Below, piece after piece: positions 1 to 6,715 of a stretch of 12,399 bases of DNA. The number at the start of each line of letters is the position of its first letter. Positions within the stretch are counted from its first letter, which is position 1. The notes below the pieces were generated by a model that saw only the letters and a program-made list of their open reading frames with translations, did not search any database and was not told where the DNA came from. The position numbers and the translations under genes were made by a program. The stretch is from Actinomycetota bacterium (GTDB lineage: Bacteria > Actinomycetota > Acidimicrobiia > IMCC26256 > PALSA-610), in NCBI GenBank assembly GCA_030839105.1, contig JAUZEI010000068.1, positions 1-12,399 of the forward strand, given 5' to 3'.

Positions 1-1513
1 CCTGGAAACCGGTGCCGTAGATGATCACGTCGACATCGTGTGCGGCACCGTCGGCGGTCACCACACCGGTCGGCGTGATCTCGCGGATCGGGTCGGTGAT
101 CAACGCGACGTTCTCACGCTTCAACGCCTTCGCCCACACACCGTTGTCGCGCAGCAGCCGCTTCGCGCCCGGGGGATACGAAGGCACTACCTTCTCGCGC
201 AGGTCGGGACGATCCGCGAACTCCGTGTCGAGGTAGCCGGTCAACAGCTGGCGCAGAATGTCGTTGATCAGCCCGACGGACTTGTCCTTCGGTTCCCAGT
301 CGGGCTCGACGGTAACGCCCGCCAGCACGCCGTCGCCCATCTTCCAGAAGATGAGGAAACGGTTCCACTCGCTGTACGAGGGCACGTGGGTGTAGAGCCA
401 GCGCAGACCCGGTTCGACCGCGGCGTGGTAATCCTCGGTCGGTCCGAGCCACGGCGGAGTGCGTTGGAACACGAGGAGCTCGCCGACGCGCGGCGCAATC
501 TCGGGAATGAACTGCACCGCGCTCGCGCCCGTGCCGATCACCGCGACGCGCTTGCCGGTCAGGTCGAGATCGTGATCCCAGCGCGCGGAGTGGAACGTGG
601 GGCCTTCGAACGAATCGCGTCCCTCGATATCGGGAAAGAGCGGACGGTTCAGCTGACCGACCGCGCTGATCACCGCGTTGGCGTGGATCGTGTGCTCGTG
701 GCCGTCGGCCGACCTCACCCGCACGGCCCAACGCCGTTCCGCCTCCGACCACGTGGCCGACTCGACGTGCGTCCCGAATCGCACGAAACGTCGGAGGTCG
801 AACGCGTCGGCGTAACGCCGGAAGTAGTCGAGGAGCACGTCCTGGGTCGAGAAGTGCAGAGGCCAGTCGTGGCGCTGCGCGAACGAGTAGCTGTAGTTGT
901 GGTTGGGGTTGTCGACCCGACAGCCCGGATAGCTGTTCTCGAGCCATGTACCCCCGACGTCGTTGTTCTTCTCGACGATCACGAAGGACACACCGGCCTG
1001 CACGAGGCGATGCGCGGCGAGCAGGCCCGACATGCCCGCGCCGATGATCAGCACCTCGAAGTCGACGCCGGGTGCGATCTCGTCCTTGCGCCATGCCGGT
1101 GCCCGGCGGTCCTCGCCCCGGACCGCGAGCTCCTCCTCCAGGAGCGGCAGGTACGAGGCCATGTCGGCGCCGCCCCCGACCGCGAACTCCATGATCTGCA
1201 GGAGGGTGGCTTCGGACGGCGGTGGCGCGGGCTGGAGCTCCCCGTCTCGGAAACGGATCAGGACGCCGAGGGCCAGCTCCCGCGCCTCGGCGACCTGGGC
1301 TTCACTCAGACCGCCCTGGGGCGTCGCGAGCAGGATCGGGTCGGGACGCAGGTTCTCGCGCAACAGGGAGAGGTCGCCGCTCAGGTAGGCGAGCGCCGGG
1401 AGCAGGGGCGGGACCTCGGCGTCTTCGAGTGCCCGACGGATCTCGGCATCGGACGCGACGATCGGTTCGATGGCGCCCACGAAGGGACTGGAGGTGAAGG
1501 CAGTATCGCTCAC
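1..1513 (-). CDS. Baeyer-Villiger flavin monooxygenase, HAPMO-like, C-terminus cut by window edge
   Basis: Class B flavoprotein monooxygenase, expected to use FAD, NADPH and O2 to turn ketones into esters or lactones in the cytoplasm. 504 codons are present and the frame runs off the left edge. Seen motifs: FAD Rossmann GAGMSG at about residues 158-163, GGTW at 187-190 followed by YPGCRVD, the diagnostic BVMO fingerprint FEGPTFHSARWD at 302-313 (FxGxxxHxxxW[PD]), NADPH Rossmann GTGASA at 327-332, and GTGF at 500-503, matching the family's late ATG motif. About 150 residues precede the first Rossmann fold. Such an N-terminal domain is known from 4-hydroxyacetophenone monooxygenase (about 640 aa), so roughly 130-140 residues are probably missing. 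GTG at 1513 is the most upstream in-frame start: no ATG or GTG precedes it through the repeat array. A GGGGAG purine run lies immediately against it, unusually close for a ribosome site; a GTG at 1480 is an alternative. Divergent from the SSADH gene. Class is secure; the substrate is unknown. Confidence 0.93.
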   Translation of the reverse strand, partial: MSDTAFTSSPFVGAIEPIVASDAEIRRALEDAEVPPLLPALAYLSGDLSLLRENLRPDPILLATPQGGLSEAQVAEARELALGVLIRFRDGELQPAPPPSEATLLQIMEFAVGGGADMASYLPLLEEELAVRGEDRRAPAWRKDEIAPGVDFEVLIIGAGMSGLLAAHRLVQAGVSFVIVEKNNDVGGTWLENSYPGCRVDNPNHNYSYSFAQRHDWPLHFSTQDVLLDYFRRYADAFDLRRFVRFGTHVESATWSEAERRWAVRVRSADGHEHTIHANAVISAVGQLNRPLFPDIEGRDSFEGPTFHSARWDHDLDLTGKRVAVIGTGASAVQFIPEIAPRVGELLVFQRTPPWLGPTEDYHAAVEPGLRWLYTHVPSYSEWNRFLIFWKMGDGVLAGVTVEPDWEPKDKSVGLINDILRQLLTGYLDTEFADRPDLREKVVPSYPPGAKRLLRDNGVWAKALKRENVALITDPIREITPTGVVTADGAAHDVDVIIYGTGFQ

Positions 1514-1519
1514 CTCCCC

Positions 1520-1591
1520 ATCTTGGCACCGCGGCCCATCTTGGCACCGCGGCCCACCTTGGCACCGCGGCCCACCTTGGCACCGCGGCTC
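1520..1591. repeat. Four tandem 18-bp repeats in a divergent promoter region
   Basis: Four head-to-tail 18-bp units lie at 1520-1537, 1538-1555, 1556-1573 and 1574-1591. The consensus is AYCTTGGCACCGCGGCCC. Units 1 and 2 have T at position 2, units 3 and 4 have C, and unit 4 ends in CTC instead of CCC. Each unit holds GGCACC and the palindromic CCGCGG. The array fills most of the spacer between the BVMO start and the gabD1-like start, so it covers both promoter regions. It could be a multi-site operator or a simple expansion (VNTR). No in-frame start lets it code for the BVMO N-terminus. Confidence 0.9.
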
Positions 1592-1616
1592 CTCGGTACC
1601 CGGGTGCCCCGCGGTG
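1581..1616. promoter_or_regulatory. Inverted repeats beside the 18-bp array, upstream of gabD1
   Basis: CACCGCGG in the last repeat unit (1581-1588) is mirrored by CCGCGGTG at 1609-1616, leaving a 20-base spacer. Inside that spacer, GGTACCC/GGGTGCC (1595-1608) is a 14-bp palindrome with one mismatched pair. The structure lies just upstream of the gabD1 ribosome site AAGGAG at 1621-1626. It may be a regulator site or part of the 5' leader. The function is inferred from position only. Confidence 0.4.
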
Positions 1617-1629
1617 GTACAAGGAGTAC

Positions 1630-3003
1630 ATGGCCATTGCGACGACGAACCCCGCGACCGGTGAGATCGAGAAGACCTTCGAGGCACTGTCCGACACCGA
1701 GGTGGACGAGCGCATCGCTCGGGCGGCGGCGACGGCGGTCGAGTTCCGGCGGACCAGCTTCGCCGACCGCGCCCGCTGGATGAACGCCTCGGCCGACTAT
1801 CTCGATGCGGCCGTCGAGGAGATCGCCCGGGTCATGACGACCGAGATGGGCAAGACCATCGTGGCCGCTCGGGCCGAGGTGAAGAAGTGTGCGAAGGGAT
1901 GCCGCTTCTACGCCGAGCACGCGGAGGCGATGCTCGCGGACGAGCCCGGGGATGCGGCCGCGGTCGGCGCGTCGCGCGCGTACGTGCGGTACGAGCCGCT
2001 CGGACCGGTGCTCGCGGTAATGCCCTGGAATTTCCCGTTGTGGCAGGTGATCCGGTTCGCGGCCCCCGCCTTGATGGCGGCCAACGTCGGTTTGCTGAAG
2101 CACGCGTCCAACGTTCCGCAGACGGCACTGCTCATCGAAGAGACGTTCCGACGGGGCGGATTCCCCGAGGGCGCGTTCCAGACGCTGCTGATCGGCGCGT
2201 CGTCGGTGGAGCGCATCCTGCGCGATCCGCGCGTGCGTGCCGCGACCCTGACGGGGAGCACGCCGGCCGGCCGTTCGATCGGAAGTATTGCGGGAGAAGT
2301 AATCAAGCCCGCCGTGCTCGAGTTGGGCGGAAGCGATCCCTACGTCGTGATGCCGTCGGCCGATGTCGAGAGGGCCGCGCAGACCGCAGTGACGGCGCGG
2401 GTGCAGAACAACGGGCAGAGCTGCATCGCCGCCAAGCGCTTCATCGTGCACTCCGATGTGGCGGATGCGTTCGAAGCGTCGTTCGTCGCGCGCATGCAGG
2501 CACTGCGCGTCGGCGATCCGATGGACGAAGAGACCGACGTCGGACCGTTGGCGAACGAGCAGGGTCTACTCGACGTCGAGAAGTACGTGGACGACGCGGT
2601 GTCGCGCGGCGCTCGGATCTTGTGCGGCGGTACCCGCCTGGATCGGCCGGGCTGGTTCTATCCGCCGACCGTCATCACCGACCTCACGCCCGAGATGAGC
2701 ATGTATCACGAGGAGATCTTCGGCCCGGTCGCCCAACTGTTCCGTGTGAACGACGCGGCGGAGGCGATCGCACTCGCGAATGCGACCGTCTTCGGACTCG
2801 GATCCAACGTCTGGACGCGCGACGCGGCCGAACAGGACCTCTTCGTTCGTTCGCTCGAAGCGGGTGCAGTGTTCGTCAACGGCATGACGACGTCGTATCC
2901 CGAGCTCCCGTTCGGTGGGATCAAGGAATCGGGCTTCGGACGCGAGCTTTCGGCGCAGGGGATTCGGGCGTTCTGCAACGTGAAGACGGTCTGGGTCGGC
3001 TGA
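1630..3003 (+). CDS. gabD1: Succinate-semialdehyde dehydrogenase, GabD1-like
   Basis: Aldehyde dehydrogenase superfamily, expected to oxidise succinic semialdehyde to succinate with NAD(P)+ in the cytoplasm, feeding the TCA cycle. At 457 aa it has the same length as mycobacterial GabD1, which it resembles from the first residues (NPATGE) to the C-terminal NVKTVW end, as I recall that sequence. Seen residues: PWNFP with Asn134, Lys157 in LLKHASN, TGS at 208-210 in the cofactor fold, general base Glu231 in LELGG, catalytic Cys265 in NNGQSC, and the EEIFGP motif. The ATG at 1630 has AAGGAG only 3 nt upstream, a short spacing, but the start matches the family. No gene neighbour for GABA transamination is present, so the semialdehyde may come from another route such as lactone or hydroxybutyrate breakdown. 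It might accept other small aldehydes. Confidence 0.93.
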   Translation: MAIATTNPATGEIEKTFEALSDTEVDERIARAAATAVEFRRTSFADRARWMNASADYLDAAVEEIARVMTTEMGKTIVAARAEVKKCAKGCRFYAEHAEAMLADEPGDAAAVGASRAYVRYEPLGPVLAVMPWNFPLWQVIRFAAPALMAANVGLLKHASNVPQTALLIEETFRRGGFPEGAFQTLLIGASSVERILRDPRVRAATLTGSTPAGRSIGSIAGEVIKPAVLELGGSDPYVVMPSADVERAAQTAVTARVQNNGQSCIAAKRFIVHSDVADAFEASFVARMQALRVGDPMDEETDVGPLANEQGLLDVEKYVDDAVSRGARILCGGTRLDRPGWFYPPTVITDLTPEMSMYHEEIFGPVAQLFRVNDAAEAIALANATVFGLGSNVWTRDAAEQDLFVRSLEAGAVFVNGMTTSYPELPFGGIKESGFGRELSAQGIRAFCNVKTVWVG

Positions 3004-3016
3004 ACCGGGAATGAAT

Positions 3017-3035
3017 TCGACGCCGTGAGCGTCGA
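3017..3035 (+). terminator. Short hairpin after gabD1
   Basis: TCGACGC (3017-3023) and GCGTCGA (3029-3035) form a perfect 7-bp stem with a 5-base loop, 13 bases after the gabD1 stop. There is no following T-run, so it is at best a weak or factor-assisted terminator or an mRNA 3'-end stabiliser. It separates gabD1 from the MFS gene but does not prove separate transcription. Confidence 0.35.
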
Positions 3036-3047
3036 CTAACGAAATAG

Positions 3048-3078
3048 CCTCGAAGTTTCGACCTTTGCCCTCGAAGTT
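3048..3078. promoter_or_regulatory. Palindrome and 21-bp-spaced direct repeat upstream of the MFS gene
   Basis: CCTCGAAGTT occurs at 3048-3057 and again at 3069-3078, exactly 21 bp apart (two helical turns). The first copy is part of the perfect palindrome TCGAAGTTTCGA (3050-3061). The block ends 5 bp before the GGAG ribosome site of the exporter gene. The layout fits an operator for a dimeric regulator, such as the TetR or MarR types that often control DHA2 exporters. No such regulator gene is next to it. Confidence 0.45.
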
Positions 3079-3095
3079 GTGATGGAGATGCGCGC

Positions 3096-4703
3096 GTGCG
3101 AGCCCAACTGAAGGATCCCGACGTCGCCTATCGGCGCCGTTGGCTGACGCTCACAGTTCTCTGCATCAGCCTCATGGTGATCGGGCTCGACAACACCATT
3201 TTGAACGTGGCACTGCCGACGCTCTCGCACACGAAGAATCTCGGGGGGCTGGGCGCCTCCGGCAGCGCGTTGCAGTGGATCGTCGACTCGTACACCTTGG
3301 TCTTCGCGGGTCTGTTGCTGACGATGGGCAGCCTCGGCGATCGTTTCGGGCGTTACAAGTTCCTGACGTTCGGCCTGATCGTGTTCGGGATCGGCTCGGT
3401 GATGTCGGCCTTCGCGCCGTCCGCGGGTGTGCTCATCGCGACCCGGTCGCTGATGGGGATAGGCGGCGCGTGCATCATGCCCGGCACGCTGTCGATCCTG
3501 TCCAACGTTTTTCCCACGCCCCGCGAGCGCGCGAAGGCGATCGGTATCTGGGCGGGCGTGTCGGCGCTCGGTGTGGGCATCGGACCGGTCGCGGGCGGCG
3601 CGCTGCTCACGCATTTCTGGTGGGGCTCGGTGTTCCTCGTGATCGTCCCGATCGTGATCACCGCGCTGGCGCTCGGATACTTCTTCGTGCCGGACTCGAG
3701 CGACAAGACCACCCCCCGCCTCGATCCGATCGGTGCCGGGCTCTCGATCGTCAGCCTCGGCGCGCTGCTGTGGGCGATCATCGAAGCGCCGAGTCACGGA
3801 TGGACGTCGGGCGAGATCATGGCCGGCTTCGCAATCGGCTTCGTGCTCCTCGCGTCGTTCCTGCTGTGGGAGTTGAAGTCGTCGAGCCCGATGCTCGATC
3901 TGCACTTCTTCCAGAACCCGCGCTTCTCGGCCGCGAGCGCCGCGATCATGCTGGTCTTCCTCGCGCTCTTCGGCACGATCTTCCTCCTCACGCAGTACCT
4001 GCAATCGGTGCTCGGCTACTCGACACTGAAGGCCGGCGCCATCCTGATTCCACAGTCGGCCGCGTTGATGATCTTCGCGTTCCTGAGCCCGCGCTGGGTC
4101 GTGCGGTTCGGCAACAAGGCGGTCGTTGCGGTCGGCCTGTCGTTGGTCGCCATCTCCCTACTCCTCTTCACGACCCTCGACGTCGGGTCCAGTGCGCTGC
4201 ACGTCGTCCTCGTGTCCGTGATCATGGGCGTCGGTATGGGCAACGTGATGTCCCCCGCGACGGAATCGATCATGGGTTCGCTGCCCCGCGCGAAGGCGGG
4301 TGTGGGTTCGGCGATGAACGACACGACCCGTCAGGTCGGCGGCGCGGTCGGGGTTGCCGTTCTCGGTTCGATTCTGTCCTCGCACTACGGGCCGAACCTC
4401 GCGTCGCGGCTGTCGGGCAAGGTTCCGGTACCGCTCATAACCTCGGCGCGTGACTCGGTCGGGCGCGCGGTGAGCGTCGCGAACGCTCCGAGCGCGGCGC
4501 GCTTTCGCACGCAGATCATTTCTGCCGCGCACCAGAGCTTCATCGGTGGCCTGCACCTGGCATCGGTCATCGCGGCGCTCATCGTGTTCGTCGCGGTCGC
4601 GGGAGTCTTGATCTGGTTGCCGGCCCGGGCGATCGAAGTCGTCGACGCCACGGGCGCGCCGCAACCGGACGCGGAGCCGCTCGCGGCAGTCGGCACGACG
4701 TGA
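3096..4703 (+). CDS. MFS drug/metabolite exporter, DHA2 (EmrB/QacA) family
   Basis: Inner-membrane proton antiporter of the 14-TM DHA2 type, 535 aa, typical in length. Seen signatures: LDNTILNVALP at 31-41 (DHA2 motif D1), WIVDSYTL at 61-68, motif A GSLGDRFGR at 78-86, and antiporter motif C GVGIGPVAGG at 159-168. Many hydrophobic segments run to about residue 515, with a polar C-terminal tail. The GTG at 3096 is chosen because GGAG at 3084-3087 sits 8 nt upstream; the nearby ATGs at 3082 and 3088 are in another frame that stops at once. It follows gabD1 by 92 bp and overlaps the next gene by 4 bp. The substrate cannot be told: it could export a toxic intermediate or product of the neighbouring oxygenases, or an unrelated drug. 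Confidence 0.92.
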   Translation: MRAQLKDPDVAYRRRWLTLTVLCISLMVIGLDNTILNVALPTLSHTKNLGGLGASGSALQWIVDSYTLVFAGLLLTMGSLGDRFGRYKFLTFGLIVFGIGSVMSAFAPSAGVLIATRSLMGIGGACIMPGTLSILSNVFPTPRERAKAIGIWAGVSALGVGIGPVAGGALLTHFWWGSVFLVIVPIVITALALGYFFVPDSSDKTTPRLDPIGAGLSIVSLGALLWAIIEAPSHGWTSGEIMAGFAIGFVLLASFLLWELKSSSPMLDLHFFQNPRFSAASAAIMLVFLALFGTIFLLTQYLQSVLGYSTLKAGAILIPQSAALMIFAFLSPRWVVRFGNKAVVAVGLSLVAISLLLFTTLDVGSSALHVVLVSVIMGVGMGNVMSPATESIMGSLPRAKAGVGSAMNDTTRQVGGAVGVAVLGSILSSHYGPNLASRLSGKVPVPLITSARDSVGRAVSVANAPSAARFRTQIISAAHQSFIGGLHLASVIAALIVFVAVAGVLIWLPARAIEVVDATGAPQPDAEPLAAVGTT

Positions 4704-5125
4704 GCGATCCCGGCACGATGACCCGCCCGGAGCGCGAGGCGTTCCTCGCCGCCGTGCACGTGGGCGTCCTCGCCGTCGACGAGCCCGGACGGGGGCCGCA
4801 CGCGCTCCCGATCTGGTACCTCTACGAGGACGGCGAGATCCTGATCGGCATCGACGCGTCGTCGCGCAAGGCGGCGCTGCTGCAGAGCGCGGGTCGCGCC
4901 GCGCTGACCGTGCAGACGGAGTCGGCGCCGTATCAGTACGTGAGCGTCGAGGGTCCGGTCGTGATCGAACCCGCGCACCACGACGAGCTCGCGCTCGCCA
5001 AGCGATACCTCGGCGACGAGCTGGGCGCGTGGTACGTGGAGCACAATCCGCGCACCGAGGACTCGCGCACGGTCCGGCTCCGACCCGAGCGTTGGCGCAC
5101 GTTCGATTTCGCCAAGTTGTTCTGA
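4700..5125 (+). CDS. PPOX-class flavin/F420-dependent oxidoreductase (split beta-barrel)
   Basis: A 141-aa protein of the pyridoxamine-5'-phosphate-oxidase-like fold, the group that in actinobacteria often uses F420 or FMN. Supporting pattern: LAAVHVGVLAV (16-26), ALPIWYLYEDGEILIG (35-50), SRKAALLQSAGRAALTV (55-71), and YVSVEGPVVIE (80-90), in the order usual for the family. The GTG at 4700 overlaps the MFS stop (GTGA), implying translational coupling. ATG 4718 (Met7) is an alternative start. The electron donor and substrate cannot be read from sequence. Coupling to an exporter suggests detoxification or redox change of a shared small molecule, but that is inference. Confidence 0.83.
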   Translation: MSDPGTMTRPEREAFLAAVHVGVLAVDEPGRGPHALPIWYLYEDGEILIGIDASSRKAALLQSAGRAALTVQTESAPYQYVSVEGPVVIEPAHHDELALAKRYLGDELGAWYVEHNPRTEDSRTVRLRPERWRTFDFAKLF

Positions 5126-5263
5126 GGCCGGCGAAGTCGGCCGGCGAGGAGACCCGGCGTTGTCCGGCGGGAGGCGCCGCGCAAGCGACCGATGTGTCCG
5201 CCCGGACTCGTCCGGCCGGCGATTTGTCGGGACGGTGTGACGCGCTCCCGCACACCTGCTTGA
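5126..5263. other. Intergenic spacer before the secreted peptidase
   Basis: This 138-bp spacer starts with GCCGGC copies at 5127-5132 and 5140-5145, which can pair around a 7-base loop directly after the PPOX stop. No T-run follows. The rest is rich in CCGGCG-like words without a clear promoter. No Shine-Dalgarno motif is visible ahead of ATG 5264, so the next gene may be leaderless or start at GTG 5273. Confidence 0.5.
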
Positions 5264-6610
5264 ATGCGCGCCGTGCGCATCCCGTCTCGCCGGTCGACGA
5301 CCCTCTGCGTGGCAGTTGTCCTCGTCGCGACATTCGCGCTGGCCGACGTCGCGAGTGCCGACGACGTCAGCCCCATCAATCCGAACAACCGGCCCACCGC
5401 GTTGCCCGGTGCCGTCAACGGTGTCGTGCCGTCGTCGCGGCTCGTCACGGTCGCGCGCAACTGTGTCGCCGCCCGCGAAGCCGGTCCGAGCCTGGCGCGC
5501 ATCTTCGCCATGGCCCGGGAGATCAACATCGGACTCGGTGCCGAGCAGTGCTACCGACCGCTTTCCGACGAGGTGAGGTTCGCGAATCAAGCCAACCAGC
5601 CGGGCAACAACCCGGCGTGCGTTGCAACTGTGGGCACTGCGCCGAACGGCACGCCGGTGGGTCGCTCGTACCACGGCTGGGGTAAGGCCGCCGACCTCAC
5701 CGACGCCGGTCGATCGCTCACGTTCTCGAGTCCGGGCTACTTCTTCATGAAGCAGGTCGCGGGTTCGCTCGGTTGGAACCACCCCGCGTTCGCGGAGCCG
5801 GGCGGCAGCTCGTGTCCCGAGGCTTGGCACTGGGAGTGGGTCGGCGACGGCGGGAACCTCGGCGCCTCGCCCCGACGCGGCGACGCGATCGCGTTGCTGC
5901 CGAGCGCCGACGATCACGGGTACGCCGTGGTGAACGGGCTCGGCGGTCTCCTCGCCCACGGAAGTTTCGTGAACCGCGGCGCGGCCGGGTCCATCCCGAT
6001 TGCATGGGTGATGGTCGGGGCCGCGAACACGCGCAACCGAGGCGGCTACTGGATGGTCGGTGCCGACGGTGGTGTGTTCAGCTTCGGGAACGCGCAGTTC
6101 TACGGCTCGACCGCGAACTTCCGCCTCGCCCAGCCCGTCAACGGCATGGCGTCGACGAGATCGGGCCACGGCTACTGGCTGCTCGCCTGGGACGGCGGCA
6201 TCTTCAGCTTCGGCGACGCCCGCTTCTTCGGGTCGACGGGCGCGATGCGCCTGAACTCGCCGGTCGACGCCATGGCCGCGACCCCGAGCGGGAACGGCTA
6301 CTGGCTCGTCGCGGCCGACGGGGGTGTGTTCAGCTTCGGCGACGCGAAGTTCAAGGGATCGATGGGCGGTCAGAAGATCGTGTCGCCCGTCGTCGGCATC
6401 GCGTCCACGCCGACCGGCAAGGGCTATTGGATGGTCGCAAGCGACGGCGGTGTGTTCAGCTTCGGCGACGCGCACTTCTACGGCTCGCTCGCCGGCACCG
6501 GACCGCCCGCGCCGATCATCTCGATCACCCCGACCAAGACCGGTCACGGCTACTGGCTCGAGCTTGCCGACGGGGAAGTCCTCGGCTTCGGCGACGCACG
6601 CGTTTCCTGA
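5264..6610 (+). CDS. Secreted VanY/LAS-type peptidase fused to 42-aa propeller-like repeats
   Basis: A 448-aa exported protein. Residues 1-32 look like a Sec signal peptide: basic start, hydrophobic stretch at about 12-27, then small residues ending ASA before DD. Residues about 85-195 carry the LAS/VanY zinc-peptidase motifs: SYHGWGKAAD at 135-144 (SxHxxGxAxD, ligands His137 and Asp144) and EAWHWE at 186-191 (catalytic Glu186, ligand His189). This family cleaves D-Ala-containing or other peptidoglycan peptides. Cys67, 96, 119 and 184 could form disulfides. From residue 218 to the end are 42-residue repeats with core GYWxVxxDGGVFSFGDAxFYGS. The first copy is degenerate and the last is half a unit. 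The repeats probably form a beta-propeller that binds wall or surface polymer. ATG 5264 lacks a visible ribosome site; GTG 5273 would keep the signal peptide. Convergent with the P450. The exact cut bond is unknown. Confidence 0.87.
   Translation: MRAVRIPSRRSTTLCVAVVLVATFALADVASADDVSPINPNNRPTALPGAVNGVVPSSRLVTVARNCVAAREAGPSLARIFAMAREINIGLGAEQCYRPLSDEVRFANQANQPGNNPACVATVGTAPNGTPVGRSYHGWGKAADLTDAGRSLTFSSPGYFFMKQVAGSLGWNHPAFAEPGGSSCPEAWHWEWVGDGGNLGASPRRGDAIALLPSADDHGYAVVNGLGGLLAHGSFVNRGAAGSIPIAWVMVGAANTRNRGGYWMVGADGGVFSFGNAQFYGSTANFRLAQPVNGMASTRSGHGYWLLAWDGGIFSFGDARFFGSTGAMRLNSPVDAMAATPSGNGYWLVAADGGVFSFGDAKFKGSMGGQKIVSPVVGIASTPTGKGYWMVASDGGVFSFGDAHFYGSLAGTGPPAPIISITPTKTGHGYWLELADGEVLGFGDARVS
5915..6607 (+). 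repeat. 126-bp coding repeats (42-aa units, about 5.5 copies)
   Basis: Units start at residues 218 (degenerate), 260, 302, 344, 386 and 428 (half unit) of the secreted peptidase. The spacing is exactly 42 residues each time. The strongest shared core is GYW[ML]V..DGGVFSFG[DN]A.F.GS; the linker ends in a T/S-rich stretch before the next GYW. The first unit has lost the aromatic and FSFG residues, and the last stops after FGDA. This fits a propeller closed by a split blade. Confidence 0.85.
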
Positions 6611-6715
6611 CGGTGCCACCGGTGGTACATCCCGTGGTCCCGCGGGCGGTCGGGCAGCAAATACGCGGCCGGCGCCGGGCCTTCGTTTTCAGGGCAGACG
6701 AAGCAGCCGACCTCG
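6611..6715. other. Convergent spacer with palindrome and hairpin
   Basis: This 105-bp spacer separates the 3' ends of the peptidase and P450 genes. It holds a 16-bp palindrome at 6613-6628 with one mismatched pair and the core CCACCGGTGG. It also holds a CTTCGT/ACGAAG stem (6681-6686 with 6698-6703, 11-base loop) containing a TTTTC run. One or both could end transcription from either side, but neither is a classic intrinsic terminator. Confidence 0.4.

Noticed and set aside
1520..1591. CRISPR array
   Set aside because: The units are contiguous 18-mers with no spacers and no cas genes nearby.
38..1783. Long + strand open frame (581 codons) across the BVMO gene
   Set aside because: It is the antisense shadow of a gene with complete BVMO motifs. 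Its product is Arg/Pro-rich low-information sequence, as expected in GC-rich DNA, and it also runs into gabD1.
5127..5145. Intrinsic terminator after the PPOX gene
   Set aside because: The GCCGGC arms are self-palindromic and common here, and no T-run follows. It is kept only as a remark in the spacer entry.
4385..6619. 744-codon - strand open frame
   Set aside because: It spans antisense to three well-supported + strand genes (MFS end, PPOX, VanY-repeat). Its own apparent repeats are just the reverse reading of the peptidase repeat region.
6613..6628. Operator for the P450 or peptidase
   Set aside because: The palindrome lies between two 3' ends, where no promoter is expected. A 3'-end structure or chance is more likely.
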